From: Symsagittifera roscoffensis
Lineage: Eukaryota > Xenacoelomorpha > Acoela > Convolutidae
Assembly: GCF_963678635.1 (NCBI RefSeq)
Contig: NC_087068.1
Coordinates: 56,390,467 to 56,454,466 of the forward strand
Direction of reading: 5' to 3'
Length of the DNA: 64,000 nt
Made by a program: the position numbers and the translations under genes. Positions 47,846 to 59,117 of the stretch are shown piece after piece (the stretch's first letter is position 1; each line of letters begins with the position of its first letter). The notes beneath the pieces are model-generated. The model was not told where the DNA came from and made no database searches. It saw only the letters and a list, made by a program, of their open reading frames with translations.

Positions 47846-49587
47846 AGACGTTGCTGGTGGAGTATCTCTTGATGCAAAATCGATGCCTGACGGGTGAAGA
47901 GAGGAATCCAAAGACGAAAGAAGAGTTGAAGGAGGCGAATTGAGGCAAGCCTCTCTTGACTGATCTGTGTTTGGCCGTGAGATCTGACCCATTAGGGATG
48001 ATCAGGGGGCTTGGAGACGTCGTGACCTGAATCTATGAGCCGGCGGTAACATACGACTTTCATGATCCGCTTGTGGCGGCATACCGGAATTCAGTGGTGC
48101 ACGTGAGCTTGATAAGTGTTCTAGATGGGACAGCGCTGAACTGGTGCAGGCAGGAAGAGCTGAGGGCACGGATGAGCGAAACGGTACTCTTCGGGAAGGT
48201 GAAGGACTCAGAGTTGATGGTATTCAATTTCCGGGGAAAATTGCAGTGCAGAAGGGGGGGGGAACCATGAGGGTCCCATTGAGGCCTACCCCAAGTTCTG
48301 GAATTTGAATCCCCTAGCAGCAGACAATCGGGGAATCTTGAGAATCCCGGCGTGGAAACGGAGTTTTGAACTGGTGAAGAAGGAGATGGAGATGATACTT
48401 GAGCGAGAAGTTTTGCTCACTACTGTCCCTGAGTTCCCGATGGTCAGAAGAATGGCCCTGGGGATGAATAGCCCGCTGGTGGTCCAATCCCTACACGCAA
48501 GAGTCACTGTGGAGAAACAGCAGAAGGAGTTCACGGACTGTTGGCATCCCTTGTTTATTGGATACTCAGCCGCAGTTTATTTCCACACGTGTGACATCAA
48601 GATAAACTCATGGACGACACAGGTAAAAAGATGAGAGGCTCAATGCCTCCGAAGTTCGAGGTTCGGGATATCTTGAGGACGCTCCATCAGGCTAAGCTGG
48701 CGAACAAGCTGCCAATTTGGGATGATGGAAGAATGATCGTGGAGGAGGAACACATTGCTCTGAAAGATGAAATGAGGTTCGCCACGAGGAAATACCGAGC
48801 GCCCTACGGATTGGAGCAGCTAGAAATGAAGCAAGAGGAAAAGGAGCTAGATGCGGCAGGCTCCTTATATGTAGCCCTTACTGAATACAAAAAGCTGGAC
48901 CCGGCAACACCCTCACCCTTATCGGTGGGCACACTTGGAGACAAAAGAAGCAATCCCGTAGAGGACAGGTTCAGGGATGCAATTGAGAAAGGACGGGCTG
49001 AGTCAGAGGAAGGGGAGAGTATGAATGAGACCCTCAGTGAAGCGGGAGAAGAAATGGAGGTGGAGAATACGCCAGAGCAGAGCCCAGCTGAAAGGGATTT
49101 CACCACACAGGAGCTGCTGCAAGACTTGAGTGGAGACGACTGGGCGAACACGGCCACACCACCCCTGGGGTCCCCTCGCAAAGATCTCGAATTGCCTTGA
49201 ACGAGTGAGACTTCTAAGATGGGGATGAAGCTCTTGAGCGCCGAAGAAAGCAAGAGGAACGCTTTTGAAGGCAACAAATGGATGATCCTGAACACTCTGG
49301 ATGCGAGGGCGTGGCGAGAGTTCTTGAGCGAGTTTGACCAGAGAGTGAAGAGCGAGACTACGCTGGAGGACTTCAAAGAAGAGTTGTGGAACACGGTGGT
49401 GAAGTTCGGGGATCCTGTCTTGATGGGTACCGGTCTGGACAAAAAAGCGAGAAAGAAGCTAGTGAGCAAGATGATCAGGCTGAGGGAAACGGAGCAGAAG
49501 ACCAAAGATGACGCATTTAAAGACAGCTCTACTCTGAACAAAAAACTGATGATATTAAGTTTCCCTCAACTGATGATATTAAGTTGA
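47816..49587 (+). pseudogene. Giant post-pol ORF, continuation
   Basis: A frameshift near 47815 moves the coding frame. It then continues through stops at 47941 and 48028 to 48270. A 9-G run at 48254-48262 shifts it to the frame 48305-48634, and another shift gives 48610-49200. A TGA ends that, but the same frame continues to 49587. The parts are similar in style: charged, helical, tryptophan-containing (MPPKFEVRDILRTLHQAKLA; MEVENTPEQSPAERDF). The many shifts with preserved strand and composition mark one decayed long gene. Function unknown. Confidence 0.5.
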
Positions 49588-49660
49588 TTAAGGTTGAAAG
49601 GGATGATAAGAACAAGACTAGTAATATGATTAAAGATATTAATATTCTTTAGGCTCGAGA
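49588..49660. repeat. AT-rich insert inside the GC-richer post-pol stretch
   Basis: Just before it, CTGATGATATTAAGTT is directly repeated (about 49547 and 49571). A purine/AT-rich block full of GATGAT/GATTAA motifs then ends near TATTCTTTAGG. It is unlike its surroundings and may be a small expansion or insertion. Confidence 0.5.
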
Positions 49661-50465
49661 AGGAGGAGGCAAGAGTTGGAAAGGCCGGACGGAAAAAACA
49701 TGTCGAATCAGTGATGATAGTGGCAACGCCCCCAAGTAAAGGAATAAGGTCTCGGAAAAGGAGAAGAGAGACAGAAGAGTTAAGTAGTCCCTCGACGGAC
49801 GCAGTCTCAGAAAAGAATCTGAAGGAGGCGGCTCCCATGATTCTAACGCGGAGGAAGACAGCGGCCTACAAGGGCAGCTCCGCACCAAGGAAGCTGGCCG
49901 AGGTGATGAAGTGAATGGAAGTCTCGACGAGCTCGACAACGGAGGAGGACTTCAGACCTCAGAAGGCAAACACCAAAAGGGGTTCGACGAGTGGACCCAC
50001 GTGGACGATGGCAACAAAGTCGACGATGGCAACGAATGGCCCTCCACTGAACATCAGGCTACTGGAAAACAAATGGCTAGCAGTTCTCTTGAGACAAATG
50101 CGACGAGGAATACCGCTAGACCTTGGTGGGTGGCTGTGGAGACCATGAAAGAACTGGAAGATTGCCTGAAGAAATTTGCTCGTGGAGTGTCCCGCAAGCG
50201 TCGTCATTGGGCTACCCAACAAAAAGCCGAGATCAACAAGTTAGAGTTGGGGAACCAGCTGAAGGGAACTTGGCAAAATTTGCTGCAGGAATATTTCGAA
50301 GAGGCGATGAGAACACCCTCGTCCGCGTTGCCATTGATGGCAAATCCTTTCGTCAGGATGGTAGGACAGCTGATGTTCGCATGGAGCTTGGTGGGAATAG
50401 AGCTGGAGGTGTTGACCTCGCACATAATTGAGGTTGACCCTGTGGATGGGAAGGGCCAAGCCTAG
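49661..50465 (+). pseudogene. Giant post-pol ORF, basic and acidic linker region
   Basis: Frame 49711-49914 is basic (SRKRRRETEELSS, LTRRKTAAYKGSS), resembling a nuclear-localisation or RNA-binding tail. It overlaps frame 49911-50465 by four bases, with Asp/Gly-rich repeats (WTHVDDGNKVDDGNEW) followed by a helical part (WWVAVETMKELEDCLKKFAR). No recognised domain. The overlap probably reflects a frameshift within one gene rather than two genes. Confidence 0.4.
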
Positions 50466-50584
50466 GCCTGACACTTGAGAAGATACCAGAAGTAATTAGC
50501 GTGCCAAGCTCGAACAAGAGGATAAAATTGAAAATGGGAAATGGAAACCGCATGCTGATTCCGAATTCGGGGACAGTTTGAAAG

Positions 50585-52355
50585 GTGCTGAGGCCTTCTC
50601 GGTGCCCACATCTCCATGCGAGTTTGATTGAAGAAGTCACGGAGCGAGTAAGGCTGTCACCAACGAAAGATGAAGATTTGGGAACTCTGAATGTGCTACA
50701 CAAACTGATCCTACCCCATAGTATGGAGTCGGGAGAAACAATGACAAAAGTAGATAAATCAGTGAAGAAAATGGAACCCGGTAGTTGTCTGGATCTGATG
50801 TGTGGAAGTGGAGAGCATTCTTGCGATGGACGGTCCGGTGTCAGGATGCAGTCCTTCCAGAAGGAAGATCTAGCCACTTGGTTTGGCGACATCACAGAAA
50901 AGGAGAAGAGTGAAGTACAGATAGTGGCTGAGTGTTACACGAACACTACAGTATATATAGCATTGGCGTTGGGGTTCTTCTCAAGGATGTGCAGCTTGCA
51001 GTCGCTGGAGATACTGGAGTCCGAGCACCACGTAGTGACAGCGTTGAGCGTGGAGTCATGGCCTGGGGCGTTGCAAACAACCCAGAAGCACATCAGAGGG
51101 TGGAAGATTGGTCTTGAGGCGGAAATGGGGTTTCCCGTGAGTGAAGCCTATAATTTGCCAGTGAACGCGAAGTCCCTAGTGGGATTGGTCATGGCCAACC
51201 TGTGTGGAAGCCACTATCCATTACACATGGCAATGGTGGAGGTATCGAGCCAGAGGATACTAATCGACAAAGCCTTCTCGGTACCCAAGTGCGTACGCCT
51301 GGCGCGAATGTCGCATCACTCGCACATACTGTTGAGAAAGGTCCTGGGAACTGTACCGGGGGAACAAAGAGATAAATTGAGTGAGATCTGGGGGGATAAA
51401 CTTTTGGGTCTGGAAGGTGAGAACACGAGTGACTTCGAGAGACAGAACAGGATCGGGAAGCCGATGAACAGTACCCCAGCCCTGGAGGAGATTGAAGTGA
51501 CACACGAAAGATGATGGAGCTGGAGCCTCTGCTGGAAGCTTCGGGAGAACGCAACCTCCGGAGTAAAAACCTCACACATGGAGAATGCCCGTGCCACTGT
51601 CTGGCACAAACGGTGTGGTATCCGCGGTGGGTAATCCGATTGACCGAACGTTGAGGAAGTTCGGTCAATCGGATTACCCGATCATCGGCAGAAGGTGACC
51701 CTCCTGGTAGTGAGTTCAATGCTGGTGTTGCGATGGATGGAGGAAAACGTGACGAAATATCGGGAGTCGAAGGCACCGACAGCGGAATCGATACACGCTA
51801 TTGATTACAGCAGGAGGCTTGAGTTGATTGAGACTGCGTGCAAAATATTCGCTATACCTATGGAGGTCAGGCACGTGTGGAGCCGCATAAGATTTTTCTC
51901 ATGGTTTCGGGCGACATTTATACGTGGTTACGAAGGAGCACATGAAGAAGCATTAATAAGAATATCGAGAGTTCCTGGCTGAGATGGGGCCGGAAGCCTT
52001 CAAAAGACCCTTGCTGACCCATCGTAATGCAATCACAACGGGTTGGAAAAGAGCTGTTAAGGTGTCTAGAAATAATACCAAGGCCAGGGAGTCAATATTG
52101 GAAGAGGACTTAGCGAAGAACGTGAGCTTGAGCCTACATAAATCTTTCTGCCTGAACAAGGAATGTATAGTGAAGGGTTTGACGAACCAGGCGAAAAGAT
52201 TGCAAGAGCAGAGGGAGTGGATGCGATCCTACGAACAACTAAAGGCTTGGGAAGAGATCGTGATCAGCTTCGACGATGAGGAAGCGCTGCTGAGGCAGAT
52301 TACAGTGTCGAATGTATCAGGGTCTAGCACCTCAAGGGCGAGAAGCATGAAATGA
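50585..52355 (+). pseudogene. Giant post-pol ORF, C-terminal part
   Basis: The 310-codon frame 50585-51514 is the longest clean piece of the region. Frames 51695-51982 and 51984-52355 follow. The first contains a fairly hydrophobic stretch (TTVYIALALGFFSRMC) and helical segments, without membrane-protein character overall. A perfect hairpin at 51629-51679 lies in the gap between pieces. The last piece is basic and ends Ser/Arg-rich. After 52355 composition drops back to AT-rich background, so this is probably the end of the element. No protein family recognised. Confidence 0.45.
51629..51679. repeat. Perfect 21-bp-arm hairpin
   Basis: The left arm GGGTAATCCGATTGACCGAAC (51629-51649) is the exact reverse complement of 51659-51679, with a 9-base loop. 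It lies in a break of the post-pol reading frames. No T-run follows, so it is not terminator-like. Confidence 0.95.
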
Positions 52356-52359
52356 GCAG

Positions 52360-53935
52360 GAAGCTCAGTGTCGGTCTCCTGAGTCTTGGGAGGGAAAGAA
52401 AAGGGGCCTTGAGTGTGAACTCGGACGAAACCTGAGGTCACGGAAAAGAAAATTTTATGAACCAAATTATTGTTATTAATATGCTATGTCTATTATATGA
52501 ATAAAAATGCTGCATTACAATTTTCTGATTGGATAAGACAAAAGAGATTTTAATCATTAGCTGGAAATGTAGGGTGCAGGTGTATGCAGATTTTGATTGC
52601 TGTTTAGTGATAATGTGACCATTTTGCATGGTTGTGAATTTCGGGGTGTAGATGAAGTTAAATCTGCTGCAAACTTCTGTAAATTACCACTGGCACTGTA
52701 TCTTGAGCACCACTCAACGTTCTGGGGACTCACTGGCAGACGGCGACACGCGATGAGGACATCGATTTTGAGTCCGGGGAGTATGTGCCAGTCGGTCATT
52801 TGTGGAAGTTTGACTTTGAGCAACGCAAGAAACATGATTTTGGGGTGAAATGGATTTTTTCGAAAAATTGAATTGAGCATGTCATGCTCAAGTTTCTCAC
52901 GACAACTGAAATTATCAGAAAATATTACCAGAAGAACCGAATTACAATCGCGGGAAAGTAGTCGAAAAAACAGCTGGAAAAGGCTATTCGCAATTTTCAG
53001 ATGTAAAGTTACACGAGAGTAGAGCTGTCTTATTCGAAAAAGAAGGCAGAGCAATCACGAGTAAAGAAGAGACAAATTAGAAGTGGACCAGAGTGAGCCT
53101 TAGGTGGAAAGGTGGACAAGCGAAGTCTCCCAATGGTCCAGAGCCATAACTTGTCTCTTGAGTTAAAACTGACTTATTCAAAACTTTTTGAGTTTAACCT
53201 GATCACCCATTTATGCTAGAGTTTTTGGTTAAATTAATTACTCGAATTCTAGAGTGTGCCGGTATGTGATTACCCAATTTCAATTTCTTGAGTGTGTTTT
53301 ATTTTGTTATGTTGAGGTAAGGAGTGTTTTAGGTTGATCCATTTGGAATGGATCAAAAGTCCACTGTCTAATAAAAAGTAACTATACGGATTGTTCCAAC
53401 CCTGTTTTTAAAGGCGTTCGCGTGTTTTAGGTATTTCGAGACCTACGTATAGGGACGTTCTTATTTTCTAGAGTGGAGGTGTATTTTGGTAGTGGCCTTT
53501 AAGCTGTATTAAAGGTTTAGTCTCATGTCGCAAGTGAACCGAATTGGCTCCGACTGTTTGAGGTAGAAAAACACAAGAGATAAGGTCCCTGACTCTTGAG
53601 CCAATAGTTATAGGGCCTATTTTTCTTTAACCTCATATGTGACTTAAGTAGGCGACTCTTACAGGCTTAATGAGAAAATTAGAAAAGTTACCAAGTTTTT
53701 CGGCTATCCGGAAACGAATTTTTTTTTGGATATCCGAGATCGATCTGTTTCGGGTATTCGGCTCCGTGACACGCCACCGTTACAGTCTTTGTATTGTCAA
53801 GTGCACACTCTATTGCCAAAGTGTGCATTGATCATGGCCTGGCAGTGAGGCACCTCTTTTAAAATTCTCCGACTGTTTGAGGTAGAAAAACACAATTTCG
53901 AAAAATATGCCCCAAAATAAAAAAAAACAAAAAAA
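52360..53935. other. AT-rich non-coding DNA, no gene supported
   Basis: Minus- and plus-strand frames at 52438-53054 overlap each other and resemble nothing known. A 24-base motif, beginning CCGACTGTTTGAGGTAGAAA, is present twice (about 53549 and 53868). The stretch separates the GC-richer element from the next RT remnant. Confidence 0.5.
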
Positions 53936-54133
53936 GATCTCCTCATTTTAGGATCTCCAACCAGCGAACTTTGCCGAAAAAAGTTGCCCGACGAAAAAAT
54001 TAAAGAGCTTGAAAAAATCTCGGATGTCATTGACAAACTAGACGCCCATTATGGTTTTTACCTCCTGAAAAGTTGCTTTAGCATGCCAAAACTCCCATAT
54101 TTTTTGCGTACGAGCCCTTGTTTTTTGCTACAA
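53936..54133 (+). pseudogene. RT thumb-region fragment of a retroelement
   Basis: The open frame from 53936 reads DLLILGSPTSE, then a charged helix, then DAHYGFYLLKSCFSMP and FLRTSPCF before a stop at 54134. This matches, in order, the region just after the RT palm of an abundant invertebrate retroelement family whose next conserved block is LP-x3-GGLGV. That block is found at 57.72 kb, past the repeat array. The RT core with its catalytic Asp residues, expected upstream, is not seen. Confidence 0.65.
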
Positions 54134-57100
54134 TAAATGACTAAGAAATTCGTTATACAAGGTCACTGACATGAAAATGGATGATAACCATGAAAATGGA
54201 TGATATTTTTTGCGTACGAGCGCTTGTTTAGCATGCCAAAGTCACTATACAAGGTCACTAACATGAAAATTATGGTTTTTACCTCCTGAAAAGTTGCTTT
54301 AGCATGCCAAAACTCCTATATTTTTTGCGTACGAGCCCTTGTTTTTTGCTACGATAAATGACTAAGAAATTCGTTATAGCTAAGAAATTCGTACGAGCCC
54401 TTGTTTTTTGCTACGGTAAATGACTAAGAAATTCGTTATACAAGGTCACTAACATGAAAATTATGGTTTTTACCTCCTGAAAAGTTGCTTTAGCATGCCA
54501 AAACTCCTATATTTTTTGCGTACGAGCCCTTGTTTTTTGCTACGATAAATGACTAAGAAATTCGTTATACAAGGTCACTAACATGAAAATGGATGATATT
54601 TTTTGCGTACGAGCCCTTGTTTTTTGCTACGATAAATGACTAAGAAATTCGTTATACAAGGTCACTAACATGAAAATGGATGATAACTCGTTATACTAAG
54701 AAATTCGTTATACAAGGTCACTAACATGAAAATTATGGTTTTTACCTCCTAAAAAGTTGCTTTAGCATGCCAAAACTCCTATATTTTTTGCGTACGAGCC
54801 CTTGTTTTTTGATACGATAAATGGATGATATTTTTTGCGTACGAGCCCTTGTTTTTTGCTACGATAAATGACTAAGAAATTCGTTATACAAGGTCACTAA
54901 CATGAAAATGGATGATAACCATGAAAATGGATGATATTTTTTGCGTACGAGCACTTGTTTTTTGCTACGATAAATGAATAAGAAATTCGTTATACAAGGT
55001 CACTAACATGAAAATTATGGTTTTTACCTCCTGAAAAGTTTCTTTAGCATGCCAAAACTCCTATATTTTTTGCGTACGAGCCCTTGTTTTTTGCTACGAT
55101 AAATGACTAAGAAATTCGTTATAGCTAAGAAATTCGTACAAGCCCTTGTTTTTTGCTACGATAAATGACTAAGAAATTCGTTATACAAGGTCACTAACAT
55201 GAAAATTATGGTTTTAACCTCCTGAAAAGTTGCTTTAGCATGCCAAAACTCCTATATTTTTTGCGTACGAGCCCTTGTTTTTTGCTACGATAAATGACTA
55301 AGAAATTCGTTATACAAGGTCACTAACATGAAAATGGATGATATTTTTTGCGTACGAGCCCTTGTTTTTTGCTACGATAAATGACTAAGAAATTCGTTAT
55401 ACAAGGTCACTAACATGAAAATGGATGATAACTCGTTATACTAAGAAATTCGTTATACAATGTCACTAACATGAAAATTATGGTTTTTACCTCCTGAAAA
55501 GTTGCTTTAGCATGCCAAAATTCCTATATTTTTTGCGTACGAGCCCTTGTTTTTTGATACGATAAATAGATGATATTTTTTGCGTACGAGCCCTTGTTTT
55601 TTGCTACGATAAATGACTAAGAAATTCGTTATACAAGGTCACTAACATGAAAATGGATGATAACCATGAAAATGGATGATATTTTTTGCGTACGAGCCCT
55701 TGTTTTTTGCTACGATAAATGACTAAGAAATTCGTTATACAAGGTCACTAACATGAAAATTATGGTTTTTACCTCCTGAAAAGTTTCTTTAGCATGCCAA
55801 AACTCCTATATTTTTTGCGTACGAGCCCTTGTTTTTTGCTACGATAAATGACTAAGAAATTCGTTATAGCTAAAAAATTCGTACAAGCCCTTGTTTTTTG
55901 CTACGATAAATGACTAAGAAATTCGTTATACAAGGTCACTAACATGAAAATTATGGTTTTTACCTCCTGAAAAGTTGCTTTAGAATGCCAAAACTCCTAT
56001 ATTTTTTGCGTACGAGCCCTTGTTTTTTGCTACGATAAATGACTAAGAAATTCGTTATACAAGGTCACTAACATGAAAATGGATGATATTTTTTGCGTAC
56101 GAGCCCTTGTTTTTTGCTACGATAAATGACTAAGAAATTCGTTATACAAGGTCACTAACATGAAAATGGATGATAACTCGTTATACTAAGAAATTCGTTA
56201 TACAAGGTCACTAACATGAAAATTATGGTTTTTACCTCCTGAAAAGTTGCTTTAGCATGCCAAAACTCCTATATTTTTTGCGTACGAGCCCTTGTTTTTT
56301 GATACGATAAATGGATGATAATTTTTGCGTACGAGCCCTTGTTTTTTGCTACGATAAATGACTAAGAAATTCGTTATACAAGGTCACTAACATGAAAATG
56401 GATGATAACCATGAAAATGGATGATATTTTTTGCGTACGAGCCCTTGTTTTTTGCTACGATAAATGACTAAGAAATTCGTTATACAAGGTCACTAACATG
56501 AGAATTATGGTTTTTACCTCCTGAAAAGTTTCTTTAGCATGCCAAAACTCCTATATTTTTTGCGTACGAGCCCTTGTTTTTTGCTACGATAAATGACTAA
56601 GAAATTCGTTATAGCTAAGAAATTCGTACGAGCCCTTGTTTTTTGCTACGATAAATGACTAAGAAATTCGTTATACAAGGTCACTAACATAAAAATTATG
56701 GTTTTTACCTCCTGAAAAGTTGCTTTAGCATGCCAAAACTCCTATATTTTTTTGTGCGTACGAGCCCTTGTTTTTTGCTACGATAAATGACTAAGAAATT
56801 CGTTATACAAGGTCACTAACATGAAAATGGATGATATTTTTTGCGTACGAGCCCTTGTTTTTTGCTACGATAAATGACTAAGAAATTCGTTATACAAGGT
56901 CACTAACATGAAAATGGATGATAACTCGTTATACTAAGAAATTCGTTATACAAGGTCACTAACATGAAAATTATGGTTTTTACCTCCTGAAAAGTTGCTT
57001 TAGCATGCCAAAACTCCTATATTTTTTGCGTACGAGCCCTTGTTTTTTGATACGATAAATGGCTGATATTTTTTGCGTACGAGCCCTTGTTTTTTGCTAC

Positions 57101-57690
57101 GATAAATGACTAAGAAATTCGTTATACAAGGTCACTAACATGAAATGGATGATAACCATGAAAATGGATGATATTTTTTGCGTACGAGCCCTTGTTTTTT
57201 GCTACAATAAATGACTAAGAAATTCGTTATACAAGGTCACTAACATGAAAATTATGGTTTTTACCTCCTGAAAAGTTGCTTTAGCATGCCAAAACTCCTA
57301 TATTTTTTGCGTACGAGCCCTTGTTTTTTGCTACGATAAATGACTAAGAAATTCGATAAATGACTAAGAAATTCGTACGAGCCCTTGTTTTTTGCTACGA
57401 TAAATGACTAAGAAATTCGTTATACAAGGTCACTAACATGAAAATTATGGTTTTTACCTCCTGAAAAGTTGCTTTAGCATGCCAAAACTCCTATATTTTT
57501 TGCGTACGAGCCCTTGTTTTTGCTACGATAAATGACTAAGAAATTCGTTATACAAGGTCACTAACATGAAAATGGATGATAACCATGAAAATGGATGATA
57601 TTTTTTGCGTACGAGCCCTTGTTTTTTGCTACGATAAATGACTAAGAAATTCGTTATACAAGGTCACTAACATGAAAATGGATGATAACC
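54050..57690 (+). repeat. Higher-order tandem array derived from RT coding sequence
   Basis: Units carry TACCTCCTGAAAAGTTGC, GCGTACGAGCCCTTGTTTTT, TACGATAAATGACTAAGAAA and TATACAAGGTCACTAACATG. Full sub-units (~130 bp) alternate with shortened ones starting ATGAAAATGGATGATA (~85 bp or less). The marker ACTCGTTATACTAAG recurs at 54686, 55431, 56176 and 56924, giving a higher-order period of 745-748 bp. Translated, the full unit encodes the same peptide as the RT fragment at 54.05 kb (YGFYLLKSCFSMPKL, FLRTSPCF), so the array is an internal amplification of this gene. The last unit runs directly into the RT continuation at 57672. Confidence 0.92.
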
Positions 57691-58821
57691 AGTTTTTACA
57701 AGCAGTTCTCCCGGCAGCCAAAGGTGGCTTGGGCGTTTCTTCCGCTCGTCTACTCGCTTTACCCGCTTTTTTAGCCTCAGCAGCAGGAGCAAAAGATGCC
57801 TTGAGCGAAATCTTTGGTTTGGAGCATGTCGATGGAACCTATGATAATGCGCTTAAACGGTGGTTTGAACTTGGAAAAAATGAAATGGCTCCGGAAAATG
57901 AAATCCAAAAAAAATTTACGGAGCCAATTTTTGACAGCGAAATTGCAGACGTGATTTTACGACTCGAAACAACGGACGTAGAAAGATTCAACGCGTTCAA
58001 GATAGATTTGGCTCCCAATGTTTGAACGTCATCCCGTGCAAAAACTTAAGGTTAAAACTGTCGAACCAACAACTCAGAATTGCAATAGGACTTCGATTAG
58101 GCTCAAAAATATGCGAACGGCATAAATGCGTGTGCGGAAAAGACGTTACCGAGGATGGTTGGCATGGCCTTTCTTGCCTCAAAAGTGCAGGGAGATTCTT
58201 TAGGCATTCAAACCTGAATGCCCCTATAAAGCAGAGTTTATCTTCTACTCACATTCCGTCTGTTTTAGAACCAGGACACCTCTTCAGGACCGATCAGAAG
58301 CGACCAGACGGTTTGACGCTCGTTCCATGGGCTGTTGGTAAGCAGCTCTTGTGGGATGTAACGGTAGTAGACTCCTTAGCTCCTTGTAGGATTAATGCCG
58401 GGTCTGTTTGTAACCCTGGTACGGCTGCCGCTGAAGTGAAAGAGCGAAAAATTGACAAGTATAAAGATCTTGTAAATGATGGATATCTTTTTCAACATCC
58501 TCTTAGGAATAAAACATCAATGTTGTGTTAAGCTTTTCAATGAAATAATCACCATCGTCAGACACTGAAATAAAAGCTTGTATAAAATTCTTTTATAATC
58601 TTTTTCAACCGCTAGCTTTTGAAATTCAGGGCGCGGCCGGCCCCGGCAGAGAAATTTTTTTGAGCAAGTTTTGTAAGAACTTAAGCACATGCACTGAGGA
58701 ACCCCGAGCAGGCAGCTTTTTAAAACAGAGAATCTCCCTGGCAATACAGATTGCGAACGCCGCTTGCGTACTCGGAACAATAAATGACAAAATAACTTTC
58801 GACGAAATTTTTTATTTGTAA
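57672..58821 (+). pseudogene. Retroelement C-terminal region: zinc finger and restriction-like endonuclease
   Basis: Frame 57672-58025 begins MKMDDNQF, where MKMDD is encoded by the array unit, and has LPAAKGGLGVSSARLLA. A one-base shift near 58020 leads to 58022-58531. That frame has a Cys/His cluster (KCVCGKDVTEDGWHGLSC), then KRPDG and LLWDVTVVD with EVKERKIDKY: the order R-PD, about 13 residues, D seen in restriction-like (PD-D/E-xK) endonucleases of some non-LTR elements. A 113-bp insertion (58496-58608) breaks the frame. The frame resumes at 58609 (PLAFEIQG; AGSFLKQRISLAIQIANAAC) and ends at TAA 58819-58821. Non-functional here. Confidence 0.72.
58496..58608. repeat. 113-bp insertion flanked by 11-bp direct repeats
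   Basis: ATCTTTTTCAA occurs at 58485-58495 and again at 58598-58608. Coding similarity stops after the first copy and resumes in a consistent reading right after the second. The intervening DNA is AT-rich, with AAGCTTTT and AAAAGCTT in inverted orientation. It looks like a small insertion with target duplication. It has no GT-AG ends, so it is not an ordinary intron. Confidence 0.7.
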
Positions 58822-59117
58822 CAATTGTATATTATATTTTCTCGTGTCGAGTTGCGTGTTCTTATTGAAGAAACGTAACCCTTATCGATTTTAATTGAAA
58901 AGGACTTAAACACTTGTCATCTTCTTTTATCATTATCACTTCCATATCTAGAAAATTCCAAGGATTTTGACTGGAATACGTGATGAAGGGACCTCGGTTG
59001 CTATGATACTTTTGACCTTCTGATTAGAAAAAAAAGAAAAAAATTTAAAATTCCGTGTTTCATCCCTAATCGTAGTCGTTTTCAATAAATTGTATGATTT
59101 AGAATTTTCCAGATGAA
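58822..59117 (+). promoter_or_regulatory. Presumed SSRP1 upstream region
   Basis: Only about 296 bp separate the retroelement stop from the SSRP1 start codon. AT-rich, with no convincing TATA box in a defined position. A splice-acceptor-like TTTTCCAG directly precedes ATGAAATG (59106-59120), so the true 5' UTR may include an upstream exon or a trans-spliced leader. Confidence 0.4.

Noticed and set aside
47101-49541. Long minus-strand Ser/Leu-rich frames in the GC-richer stretch
   Set aside because: Antisense shadows of the plus-strand post-pol ORF; composition is that of reverse-read charged codons.
54050-57690. Regular repeats reminiscent of a CRISPR array
   Set aside because: Units are 85-130 bp without unique spacers, have a ~745-bp higher-order period, encode RT peptide and lie in animal DNA with no cas genes.
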